Positions 49,050-56,883 of a stretch of DNA of 64,000 nt are shown piece after piece. Positions within the stretch are counted from its first letter, which is position 1. Each line of letters starts with the position of its first letter. The DNA lies in contig NZ_VFOK01000001.1 of NCBI RefSeq assembly GCF_006716095.1, positions 1,271,375 to 1,335,374 on the forward strand. The letters run 5' to 3'. This stretch comes from Barrientosiimonas humi. Its GTDB lineage: Bacteria; Actinomycetota; Actinomycetes; Actinomycetales; Dermatophilaceae. Both the position numbers and the translations under genes were made by a program. The notes under the pieces were generated by a model. It did no database searches. It was not told where the DNA came from and worked only from the letters and a program-made list of their open reading frames with translations.

Positions 49050-51548
49050 ATGGTCGATCTGGATGCTGCGGAGCACACCACGGGCGAGCTGCTCGCGGTG
49101 GCCTCGGCTGCGTTGCAGGCGGCCTACACGCGGGTCTCGGGTGGCATCGCGCCGGAGGCGGACCGGTCCGGGGAGGGTGAGCTGGACCCGGCGACGGTGC
49201 TGGCCCAGGTCGGGGCGCTGCACGAGCTGATCAATACTGCTTCGGCGGTGCAGACCCACCGGTTGGCCGAGCACGCCGCGACCGAGACGCACACGGTGTA
49301 CGACCCGGAGTCCGGCCGGTCGACGTACACGCTGCGCAAGGGCCCGACCGGGCGGGTGCGCGACACCGCCGCGGCCGACCTGCAAGGGTTGCTCGCGCTG
49401 GGGCCGGTCACCGCCCGGCGGGTGCTGGCCCAGGCGGTCGAGGCGGTCGCGTTCTTCCCCCAGCTGGTCGATGCGATGGCCACCGGCGCACTGTCCCGGG
49501 CCCAGGTCGAGGCCGTGGGTGATGCGCTGGTCGACGTCGAACCCGCCCACCGGCGCAGCACCGCCCAGGGAGTGGAGCACCAGCTGCTGCTGCGCGGGAT
49601 CGAGGACCTGCCCCCGTCCCGGCTGGGCAAGGTCGCCAAGGCCGCGGTCTACGCCGCCCGCCCCGAGGCCGAACCCGTCGCCCGGGAACGCGCCACCCGC
49701 GACCGGCTCGGGGTGTGGTTCTCCCCCGGCCCGCTGCCCGGGCTGAGCGTGATGAACGCGACCCTGCGCACCCACGACGCGGTCACCATGCAACAAGCCC
49801 TGGAAGCCCTCGCCTGGCGCTACCACACCACCGCCCGCAAGACCCACCACGAACAGCAGCAGCAGGACGCGCAGCAGCGGGACGCGCGCCAGGAGCAGCG
49901 GACCGGTGAGTGTGGCTGCTGCCCGCGCACCACCCACCGCCAGCCGTGCTGCGCATCGGGCGGGTTCGGCGCCGTGCACGACGCCGACTGCGACCCCGCC
50001 CGTCGCGCCGCCACCCAGGCCGCCGACGCGGCCGAGGACGTCCCGGTCGGCGCGCAAGGTGGAGAAAACCCCCTGCCCAAGCTCGGCGAGTGCCGCACCG
50101 ACGCGCTGCGCGACCTGCTCATGGCCCAGGCCAGCATCGAGACCACCGCCACCCTCCTGGTCCCGATCATCCCCTTCCCCGCCACCCCGGCCGCAGAACC
50201 GAAACCGCCGGCAACACAGGCGCCTGCGCCGGTGGCAGAACCGCAACCGGAGACCCAGGATCCCAGCGTCCAGAAGACGACGGCACCGCCCGAGACGGTC
50301 ACGCCGCGACCGGCCACGGACCCGTCACGACCGCCGAAACCTGTTGCCAACCCGACGGATCCGCCCCCGACGTGGAGGTTCGGTCCCGACGCTGCCCAGG
50401 CCGGACCGCCCAGGACAGGATCGGACCGGGCTCCTGCGACACCCGGCAGTGCTGGCGTGCCCGCAGTGCCCCCTGGCCCGCGGGAGCTGGTGCCTCGCGA
50501 CCGGGTGGAGGAGCTCCTGGCCGACCTGCCCGACAAGGTCCCCGACCGTGTCCCTACCGCGTGGATGCACCGCGTCGCCGACCAGCTACGCCGCGCAGAA
50601 CGCACCCGCTCCGTCGTCGAGGAAAGCCTCATCCGGCTCCTCGACCACCACGACATACCCACCGACCGCCCCGACAGCGACCCGCCGAGCAGCAACCACG
50701 CGCAGAACCTCCACGGCCTCGACCTCGCCGGCCTCGACAAGCAGGCCCCTGGCCCGAGGCCGAGTCACGGACCCGACACGCGTCCCGCGCCGTCCGACGC
50801 CCCGCCCAAGGGCACGGCGCCGCGCGACGCCAGGCCGAGTCGTGGACCCGACACGCGTCTGGCACCGTCCGGCGCCCCGCCCGCGGTCACCGGTCCGCGC
50901 GGCAGGCTGACCATCGCCCACGTGCCCGGCAACGTGCTGCTCGACCTCACCACGACCCGCAGCCCCGCTGCAGCCACGCCCGACCGCATGACCAGGACAC
51001 CCGACGACCCCGGTGCGCCTGCCCCTGACCATCACGACGACCCCTTGCCGCCGATCCGCGAGGTGCTCCACCGCCCCGGCAGCATCGACCACGTCCAGAT
51101 CCCCGGCCTGGGCGTCATCCCCGCCGACGTCATCACCGCCATCCTGCGCGCCGGTAGCCTGACCCTGCGGCGAGCCCTGCTCGACACCACCACCGGCGCC
51201 CTGCTCACCGGCCCCTCCCCCGCCCGCACCCCCTACAAACCCAGCCACGCCCTGGCCGAGGCGATCCGGCTCCGCGACGGCACCTGCCGCTTCCCCGGCT
51301 GCACCCGCCCCGCCGAGCACGCCGACATCGACCACGTCAACCCCTACGACCCCGACAACCCCGACGCCCAGACCACCGGCAGCAACCTGCAGTGCCTGTG
51401 CCGCGCCCACCACCGCGCCAAGCAGTCCGGCGCCTGGACCGTCACCATGACCCCCGACGGCATCTGCACCTGGACCGCCATCACCGGCGAACAACGCTTC
51501 ACCTACCCCCAGCACGCCGACCTCCTCGACGCCCCGCCACCTTTCTGA
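49050..51548 (+). CDS. DUF222/HNH endonuclease (13E12 repeat family), long form
   Basis: An 832-residue protein. The N-terminal 260 residues are DUF222. The C-terminal HNH nuclease is complete: CRFPGCTRPAEHADIDHVNPY, then NLQCLCRAHHRAKQ. In between lie a Cys-rich insertion (ECGCCPRTTHRQPCC) and a long Pro-rich linker with a duplicated 75-bp segment. Typical members are 400-550 residues, so this one is unusually long. DUF222/13E12 genes are DNA-damage-induced in mycobacteria, and this one has a perfect PafBC promoter. Their function is unknown. Confidence 0.93.
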   Translation: MVDLDAAEHTTGELLAVASAALQAAYTRVSGGIAPEADRSGEGELDPATVLAQVGALHELINTASAVQTHRLAEHAATETHTVYDPESGRSTYTLRKGPTGRVRDTAAADLQGLLALGPVTARRVLAQAVEAVAFFPQLVDAMATGALSRAQVEAVGDALVDVEPAHRRSTAQGVEHQLLLRGIEDLPPSRLGKVAKAAVYAARPEAEPVARERATRDRLGVWFSPGPLPGLSVMNATLRTHDAVTMQQALEALAWRYHTTARKTHHEQQQQDAQQRDARQEQRTGECGCCPRTTHRQPCCASGGFGAVHDADCDPARRAATQAADAAEDVPVGAQGGENPLPKLGECRTDALRDLLMAQASIETTATLLVPIIPFPATPAAEPKPPATQAPAPVAEPQPETQDPSVQKTTAPPETVTPRPATDPSRPPKPVANPTDPPPTWRFGPDAAQAGPPRTGSDRAPATPGSAGVPAVPPGPRELVPRDRVEELLADLPDKVPDRVPTAWMHRVADQLRRAERTRSVVEESLIRLLDHHDIPTDRPDSDPPSSNHAQNLHGLDLAGLDKQAPGPRPSHGPDTRPAPSDAPPKGTAPRDARPSRGPDTRLAPSGAPPAVTGPRGRLTIAHVPGNVLLDLTTTRSPAAATPDRMTRTPDDPGAPAPDHHDDPLPPIREVLHRPGSIDHVQIPGLGVIPADVITAILRAGSLTLRRALLDTTTGALLTGPSPARTPYKPSHALAEAIRLRDGTCRFPGCTRPAEHADIDHVNPYDPDNPDAQTTGSNLQCLCRAHHRAKQSGAWTVTMTPDGICTWTAITGEQRFTYPQHADLLDAPPPF
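50761..50900 (+). repeat. 75-bp in-frame duplication inside DUF222/HNH gene
   Basis: CGAGTCRYGGACCCGACACG begins at 50761 and again at 50836. The units encode two copies of PSxGPDTRxAPSxAPP in the linker. The 75-bp period keeps the frame. Confidence 0.75.
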
Positions 51549-51682
51549 GCACCGCCACCCGCTGGGCGCAGCCACCCCGCTGACGGGGCCGAGACCTGTT
51601 GGGAGGGCAGCGCCGCGAGAACCAGCGCCCGGGCTCGCACGGCCCAGGCCGCCAGCCGGGTCGCGCGCATGCACGACACGGG

Positions 51683-52237
51683 TTACGACACCGGGAGCGA
51701 GCAGTCCCGCCGCAGCACGAAGAAGTACGGCTGCTGCGCCCCGCGCATGTCCATCGCCCCGAGCACGGCGTCCTCATCGATGCGCCGGAAGGCGTCGTTG
51801 ATCGGAAGCTGGTCGTAGATCATCGTCGCGGAGTCCACGCCGCGGTAGCGCGTCGTGCGCAACCGCGCCCTCGGTCCGCGCGCCCGCAGCCCTGGCCGGG
51901 CGATCGAGACGCGGCCCGGACTGGCCAGGGCCCGCAGCGGCCGTAACCGGTCGCTGATCTCGGCAGCGCCGAACGCCACCACCGGGCTCATCGGCCACAG
52001 CGACCGGCCGTCCCGGCTCGGGAACAGCAGCGGATCGACCCGCTCGGCGTCGACGAAGCGCTTCCCCCACCAGCCGGTCAGCGCGAGCAGACCGTCCATC
52101 GGGTGGCCGGTCGGCACCTCCGCGCCACGCCAGGTCCCGCGCAGCGCCGCCGGCTCCAACGCTGCCAGGCCGTCGAACAGCGCCAAGGCATCCCCCGCGT
52201 CGGCGGGCACGTGCGGGAGCACGTCGTGAGCCTGCAT
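51683..52237 (-). CDS. GXWXG/DUF4334 domain protein
   Basis: A 184-residue protein with the GXWXG motif (RGTWRGAE, then GHPMDGLL and GWWGKRF) followed by a DUF4334 domain (RGVDSATMIYDQLPINDAFRRI). Function unknown. ATG 52237 is supported by TAGCGT 7 nt upstream. It is divergent from the AraC-type gene. Confidence 0.88.
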   Translation of the reverse strand: MQAHDVLPHVPADAGDALALFDGLAALEPAALRGTWRGAEVPTGHPMDGLLALTGWWGKRFVDAERVDPLLFPSRDGRSLWPMSPVVAFGAAEISDRLRPLRALASPGRVSIARPGLRARGPRARLRTTRYRGVDSATMIYDQLPINDAFRRIDEDAVLGAMDMRGAQQPYFFVLRRDCSLPVS

Positions 52238-52244
52238 GCGGACC

Positions 52245-52250
52245 ACGCTA
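52245..52250 (-). promoter_or_regulatory. -10 element of GXWXG/DUF4334 gene
   Basis: TAGCGT on the minus strand ends 7 nt before ATG 52237, consistent with a leaderless mRNA. Confidence 0.5.
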
Positions 52251-52330
52251 CGTGCCACGATCCAGGCGTGAGCGTGAGCCAGTAACGGGCCGGCGGCCCG
52301 AGCCTCGAAGACCTGGCGCGACTGCGTCGG

Positions 52331-52732
52331 GTGCGTGACCGCATCGACCGCGACTACGCACAGCCGCTCGACGTCGCGGACCTGGCCCGTGGCGTACATC
52401 TGTCCGCGGGGCACCTCAGCCGACAGTTCCGGACGGCGTTCGGCGAGTCGCCCTACTCCTACCTCATGACTCGGCGCATCGAGCGCGCGATGGCGCTGCT
52501 GCGGCGGGGCGACCTGAGCGTGACCGAGGTGTGCTTCGCGGTCGGCTGCTCCTCCCTCGGGACGTTCAGCACCCGCTTCGCCGAGCTGGTCGGCGTGCCG
52601 CCGAGCGTCTATCGCCGCGATGCCGCCAGATCGGCCGCGGGCACGTCGACCGAAGGCATCCCCGCGTGCGTGGCCGGGCGCGTGACCCGACCGATCAGGA
52701 ATCGAGAAGCACCGCTGGGACAGCGGTCCTAG
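52331..52732 (+). CDS. AraC-type DNA-binding protein, possible 5' nonsense codon
   Basis: A 133-residue HTH-only AraC protein (AQPLDVADLARGVHLSAGHLSRQFR, then VTEVCFAVGCSSLGTFSTRF). The same frame continues upstream as PSLEDLARLRRVRDRIDRDY, which looks like genuine protein, back to GTG 52268, which has CACGAT 6 nt before it. That frame is broken by TAA at 52283 (codon 6). Either translation begins downstream at GTG 52331, or the gene has an early stop. The DNA-binding part is intact. It is followed 10 bp later by a VOC protein, a common pair. Confidence 0.8.
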   Translation: MRDRIDRDYAQPLDVADLARGVHLSAGHLSRQFRTAFGESPYSYLMTRRIERAMALLRRGDLSVTEVCFAVGCSSLGTFSTRFAELVGVPPSVYRRDAARSAAGTSTEGIPACVAGRVTRPIRNREAPLGQRS

Positions 52733-52735
52733 CGT
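52730..52735 (+). promoter_or_regulatory. -10 element of VOC gene
   Basis: TAGCGT ends 7 nt before ATG 52743, inside the end of the AraC gene; a separate leaderless transcript is likely. Confidence 0.5.
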
Positions 52736-52742
52736 TGCGCCC

Positions 52743-53153
52743 ATGGATCTCAACATCTCCGCCAGCTTCCTGCCGCACACCGACCCCGAGGCCTCGATCG
52801 CGTTCTATCGCGACCTGCTCGGCTTCGAGATCCGCAAGGACGTGGGATACCAGCAGATGCGCTGGATCACCGTCGGCCCGGCCGCCCAGCCCGACACCTC
52901 GATCGTCCTCACTCCCCCGACGCCTGACGGCATGGGCATCACCGAGGACGAGGCCGCGATGATCGCCGAGATGATGGCGAAGGGCACGTACGCCAGCCTG
53001 CTCCTCGCGACGGCGGACGTGGACCAGACCTTCGAGCAGGTGCAGGCCGGTGACGTCGAGATCGTCCAGGAGCCCACCGACCAGCCCTACGGCATCCGCG
53101 ACTTCGCCGTGCGCGACCCCGCAGGCAACCTGTTGCGCATCCAGCAGCGCTGA
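52743..53153 (+). CDS. VOC (glyoxalase/bleomycin-resistance-like) protein
   Basis: A 136-residue VOC-fold protein with two beta-alpha-beta-beta-beta units: DPEASIAFYRDLLGFEIRKDV, then the end DFAVRDPAGNLLRIQQ. Metal ligands are not certain. Members include dioxygenases, isomerases and binding proteins; the role here is unknown. It follows the AraC-type gene. Confidence 0.9.
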   Translation: MDLNISASFLPHTDPEASIAFYRDLLGFEIRKDVGYQQMRWITVGPAAQPDTSIVLTPPTPDGMGITEDEAAMIAEMMAKGTYASLLLATADVDQTFEQVQAGDVEIVQEPTDQPYGIRDFAVRDPAGNLLRIQQR

Positions 53154-53181
53154 GAACCGGGCCTTCGCGTGAGCGAGCAGA

Positions 53182-53187
53182 TAGCGT
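53182..53187 (+). promoter_or_regulatory. -10 element of DyP peroxidase gene
   Basis: TAGCGT ends 7 nt before GTG 53195 and supports that start for a leaderless mRNA. Confidence 0.5.
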
Positions 53188-53194
53188 CGGGCCC

Positions 53195-54124
53195 GTGGCA
53201 ACCCAGAAACTGGTGGCGCCCCCGGCGCGAGCGGCAATGTTCCTCACCCTCACGGTCAACGACGGCAGCGAGGAGGCCGTCCGAGACCTCCTGACCGGAA
53301 TGTCCGGGTTCACCCGGTCGGTCGCGTTCCGCGAGCCCGACGAGCACCTGCTCTGCGTCGTCGGCATCGGCTCGCAGCTGTGGGACCGACTGTTCCCGAA
53401 CCTGCCGAAACCGCGCGGCCTGCACCCGTTCGAGGAGATCAAGGGCGACAAGCACACCGCCGTCTCCACGCCCGGCGACCTGCTGATCCACCTGCGCTCG
53501 GGCCGGCTCGACATGTGCTTCGAGCTGGCGCGTCTGCTCGGGAAGAAGTTCGAGGGGCACGCCGAGATCATCGACGAGGTGCACGGGTTCAAGTTCTTCG
53601 ACGAGCGCGACCTGCTGGGCTTCGTCGACGGCACCGAGAACCCCGAGGGCGACAGGGCCGAGGACGCCGTGACCATCGGCGAGGAGGACGCGGCGTACGC
53701 CGGCGGCAGCTACGTCATCGTCCAGAAGTACCTGCACGACATGGCCGGCTGGGACGCCCTCAGCGTCGAGGAGCAGGAGGACGCGATCGGCCGCAGCAAG
53801 CTCGACGACGTCGAGATGGACGACGACGCGAAGCCCGCCAACGCGCACATCAAGCTCAACGTCATCCACGACGCCGAGGGCAAGCAGCTGCAGATCATGC
53901 GCGACAACATGCCGTTCGGCTCGGTCGGCGAGCGGGAGTTCGGCACCTATTTCATCGGGTACGCCAAGGACCCGAGCGTCACCGAGCACATGCTGCGCAA
54001 CATGTTCATCGGCGACCCGCCGGGCACCTACGACCGGATCCTCGACTTCTCGACCCCGAAGACCGGCGCGCTCTTCTTCGTCCCGTCGGTCGACTTCCTG
54101 GACGATCCCACGCCGCGCGGCTGA
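53195..54124 (+). CDS. Dye-decolourising (DyP-type) heme peroxidase
   Basis: A 309-residue DyP peroxidase. GFVDGTENP (near residue 142) is the family's catalytic Asp motif, and the proximal heme His is likely in ANAHIKLNV (near 218). It has no Tat or Sec signal, so it should be cytoplasmic or encapsulin-loaded; no encapsulin gene is in the window. The C-terminus lacks the usual encapsulin-targeting tail as far as I can judge. It uses H2O2 to oxidise dyes and aromatics. Confidence 0.94.
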   Translation: MATQKLVAPPARAAMFLTLTVNDGSEEAVRDLLTGMSGFTRSVAFREPDEHLLCVVGIGSQLWDRLFPNLPKPRGLHPFEEIKGDKHTAVSTPGDLLIHLRSGRLDMCFELARLLGKKFEGHAEIIDEVHGFKFFDERDLLGFVDGTENPEGDRAEDAVTIGEEDAAYAGGSYVIVQKYLHDMAGWDALSVEEQEDAIGRSKLDDVEMDDDAKPANAHIKLNVIHDAEGKQLQIMRDNMPFGSVGEREFGTYFIGYAKDPSVTEHMLRNMFIGDPPGTYDRILDFSTPKTGALFFVPSVDFLDDPTPRG

Positions 54125-54142
54125 CGCGAGAACCCTGACGCA

Positions 54143-54622
54143 TCAACCCCGCTCGGTCGCCTCGGCCAGCTCGGCGAGCCGGTCGAGCGAGGCCTGCAGC
54201 ATGGCCGGCGAGGTGGACCGGGCGCGCGCCATCCGGCTCTCGTCGGTCAGCTGGGTCCAGTCGTACGTCTGCGTCACCCGGGTGGCCCCGTCACCGGTCG
54301 GCTCCAGCTCCCAGCGCCACAGGTGACCGGCCGGGGCCTCACCCTCGCTCGCGGGGCGCCAGGCGATCAACCGCCCTTCCTCGAACTCCACCACGTGGTT
54401 CTCGCGCACCTTGTCACCGCCCAGCAGCACCATGCGGAAGACGTCCCCGACCTCCCGCACCCGCTGGCCGGCGTCGGCCTGCCCGAGGTTGTCGTTACCG
54501 TCCCACTCCGGCTGCCGGGCAGGGTCGGCGATGAGCTCGAAGATCGTCTCCGGGGTGGCTCGCACCTCGCGGGTCGCGCGCACCACCTGGGTGGTGCCGG
54601 ACAGGTCGTCGTCGTTGGTCAT
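54143..54622 (-). CDS. SRPBCC/START-fold protein
   Basis: A 159-residue protein of the SRPBCC (polyketide-cyclase/START-like) fold: VVRATREVRATPETIFELIADPARQPEWDG, VVEFEEGRLIAW and a C-terminal helix. It binds a hydrophobic ligand by family; which is unknown. ATG 54622 is chosen. It is convergent with the DyP gene. Confidence 0.88.
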   Translation of the reverse strand: MTNDDDLSGTTQVVRATREVRATPETIFELIADPARQPEWDGNDNLGQADAGQRVREVGDVFRMVLLGGDKVRENHVVEFEEGRLIAWRPASEGEAPAGHLWRWELEPTGDGATRVTQTYDWTQLTDESRMARARSTSPAMLQASLDRLAELAEATERG

Positions 54623-54704
54623 GTGGCCATCAAAGCAACGACCGCCGACGGGGGTGGGCGAAAAGGCCAGGCGGCCACCGACGTACGCCTGCCACGCTGC
54701 CCGG

Positions 54705-55514
54705 GTGACCACGCCCGATCCGATCGCTCCCGAGCTGAGCGTCCCGCCCGACCTGATCCTCACGTCGGCCCAGCGGGCCCTCCTGCACGAGGTGGCAAGC
54801 CGTAACGACCGCGACCACGGCGCCGACTTCCTCGGCATAGTGCTGTCCGGGTCGGTCGCGCGCGGGATGGCGACCGAGCGCAGCGACCTCGACGTCTACG
54901 TCGTCCACGCGCAGGAGACCGGCCGATCCACCACCCGCAGCCCCGTCGTCGACGAGATCCCCACGACTCTCGCCGACCTCGACGACGTCTCGCCGTTCGC
55001 GAGCGAGGGGTGGTGGTACCGCTGGTCGTTCGCGTACGCCGTCACCCTGCTCGACCGCACCGGTGGACGCATCGAGCCGGCGGTCGCGCGGCTCGCGGCG
55101 GTCGACGCCGACGAGCAGCGACAGATCCTCCTCGACCACGACCGGCTCGACGGCTGGGTCAACTACGCCTACCGGTCGCTGAAGTCCGACCGCGACGGTC
55201 GCCGGCGCGAGGCCCGGCTCGACGCGGTCGAGTCGATCCCCTGGCTGCTCGACGTCGTGTTCACCCTCGAGGGGCGGGTCCGGCCGTACCACAAGTACCT
55301 CCCGTGGGAGCTGCGCGAGCACCCGCTCCCGCACTGGCCGGGCGAGGACCTGCTGCGGCTGCTCGACGCCACGATGGATGGCGATCCGGCCGCGCTGCGC
55401 GAGACGTACGCCCGGGTCCGGGAGCGCTGTCTGGCTCACGACGCGGCGTCGGGTAGCACCGTGCTGCAGGACGTGGTCGACGACTGGGGCGTCGAGCTGG
55501 AGATCTTCGGCTGA
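54705..55514 (+). CDS. Nucleotidyltransferase-fold protein
   Basis: A 269-residue protein with a Pol-beta-type signature (VLSGSVARGMATERSDLDVYVV: the Gly-Ser and the paired Asp). A helical C-terminal domain follows. It resembles streptomycin/kanamycin-type or minimal nucleotidyltransferases; target unknown. GTG 54705 is chosen (CACGCT 6 nt upstream). It is the third such gene in the region. Confidence 0.82.
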   Translation: MTTPDPIAPELSVPPDLILTSAQRALLHEVASRNDRDHGADFLGIVLSGSVARGMATERSDLDVYVVHAQETGRSTTRSPVVDEIPTTLADLDDVSPFASEGWWYRWSFAYAVTLLDRTGGRIEPAVARLAAVDADEQRQILLDHDRLDGWVNYAYRSLKSDRDGRRREARLDAVESIPWLLDVVFTLEGRVRPYHKYLPWELREHPLPHWPGEDLLRLLDATMDGDPAALRETYARVRERCLAHDAASGSTVLQDVVDDWGVELEIFG

Positions 55515-55516
55515 GG

Positions 55517-55560
55517 GGTCTCGATACGCGCGCTCGTCCCTCACGCGCTACTCGCCCGGC
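55517..55560. repeat. Dispersed intergenic repeat fragment
   Basis: GGTCTCGATACGCGC followed by CTCGTCCCTC and GCGCTACTCGCCCGGC resembles a short repeat (GGTCTCGATACG...CTACTCGAC) that is scattered between genes in many Micrococcales and Nocardioides genomes. I know this by recall, not by search. It lies between two convergent genes. Confidence 0.45.
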
Positions 55561-55569
55561 ATGCGTGGA

Positions 55570-56856
55570 TCAGACGCGTTCGTGGTCCGCGAAGTCGGAC
55601 AGGTCGTCGGAGTACTCCGGGACCGGCTGCCCCTCGTCGGGGTCCGGCAGCCGCTTCTCCGGGTCGAGCACGGTGACGTCGATGCCGTCGTGCTGCGCCC
55701 GGCGCACGGCCTCGGCGAGCATCCGCTCGGCGACGTTGTTGAGCGACGCCACGCGGCGCAGGTCGAGCACGAGACGGTCGACGTCGCCGAGGCTGCCCTC
55801 GAGCGCGCGCAGCACCCGCTCGGCACCGCTGAACTGGATCGCTCCCTGCAGGCTCACGACCCGCACCAGCTGACCCGATGGACCGCGCAGCGTGCGGTCG
55901 CGACGCACGACGGCACGGGCCGGCTCGGGCGCCTCCATGATGTGCATGCCCATGTCGCGCGACATCCGCGAGCACAGCCGCACCCCACGCACGCTGTTGC
56001 CGTGCGCGTCGAGCCGCGGCGAGACCGTGGCGATCCCGACCTGACCCGGCAGCACCCCGAGGATGCCGCCGGAAACCCCACTCTTCGCAGGGAATCCGAT
56101 GGTCGACATCCAGTCGCCGGCGGCGTCGTACATCCCGCACGTCATCATCACGCTGAGCACCTGGCGAACGACGTCGCGTTCGATCACCCGCTCGCCCGTG
56201 ATCGGCTGCACCCCGCCGTTGGCGAACGTCGCGGCCATCGCCGCCAGGTCGCGCGCGGTGACGAGCAGCGAGCACTGGCGGGTGTATCCGGCGACGACGT
56301 CGTGCGGCTCCTGTCCGATGACGTCGTACGACCGGAGCATGTTCGCGATGGCCTCGTTGCGATAGGCGGTGCGCAGCTCGGAGTCGTAGACCTTCTCGTC
56401 GACCTGCAGCTCCCGGCCGGCGAAGGCGGACATGCCCTGGCGGACCAGCTCGAAGCGCTCGTCCGCGCTAGCCCCGGTGTCGCCGATGAGCGCGTGGGTC
56501 GTGAGCGCGCCCGCGTTGATCATCGGGTTGAGCGGCCTGCCCGAGTCGCGCTCGAGCGACAGCTCGTTGAACGCCTCGCCGCTGGGCTCGACCCCGACCC
56601 GGTCCAGCACGTGCTCCAGGCCGTGCTGGGCGATGGCCAGGGCATAGGCGAACGGCTTGGAGATCGACTGGATCGACACCTCGGTCTCGGCGTCACCCGC
56701 CTCGTAGCGCACGCCGTCGACGGTCGAGATGCAGATGCCGAGGACCTCGGGGTCGGCCGCGGCGAGCTCGGGGATGTAGTCGGCCGTCTCCCCCGAGTTG
56801 TCACCGCCGCACTCGTCGAGGATCTGGTGCAGGTAGTCCGGAACGGGTGAACGCAT
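55570..56856 (-). CDS. glsA: Glutaminase with C-terminal STAS domain
   Basis: A 428-residue fusion. Residues 1-310 are a serine-dependent glutaminase: the nucleophile Ser64 and Lys67 of SxxK (SIQSISKPFAYAL), then ERDSGRPLNPMINAGA and NEAIANMLRSY. Residues about 325-420 are a STAS domain (VVSLQGAIQFSGAERVLR, LVLDLRRVASLNNVAERML). It converts glutamine to glutamate and ammonia; STAS may regulate or localise it. CAGGAT lies 6 nt before the ATG, a possible variant -10. It is downstream of the MoxR-VWA pair on the same strand. Confidence 0.95.
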   Translation of the reverse strand: MRSPVPDYLHQILDECGGDNSGETADYIPELAAADPEVLGICISTVDGVRYEAGDAETEVSIQSISKPFAYALAIAQHGLEHVLDRVGVEPSGEAFNELSLERDSGRPLNPMINAGALTTHALIGDTGASADERFELVRQGMSAFAGRELQVDEKVYDSELRTAYRNEAIANMLRSYDVIGQEPHDVVAGYTRQCSLLVTARDLAAMAATFANGGVQPITGERVIERDVVRQVLSVMMTCGMYDAAGDWMSTIGFPAKSGVSGGILGVLPGQVGIATVSPRLDAHGNSVRGVRLCSRMSRDMGMHIMEAPEPARAVVRRDRTLRGPSGQLVRVVSLQGAIQFSGAERVLRALEGSLGDVDRLVLDLRRVASLNNVAERMLAEAVRRAQHDGIDVTVLDPEKRLPDPDEGQPVPEYSDDLSDFADHERV

Positions 56857-56883
56857 GCGGCCATCCTGCCAACTGGGCGCGGC

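Noticed and set aside
34511-54705. Calling the nucleotidyltransferase and APH-like genes resistance genes
   Set aside because: The folds are clear but resistance cannot be inferred from fold alone; chromosomal homologues often have other roles.
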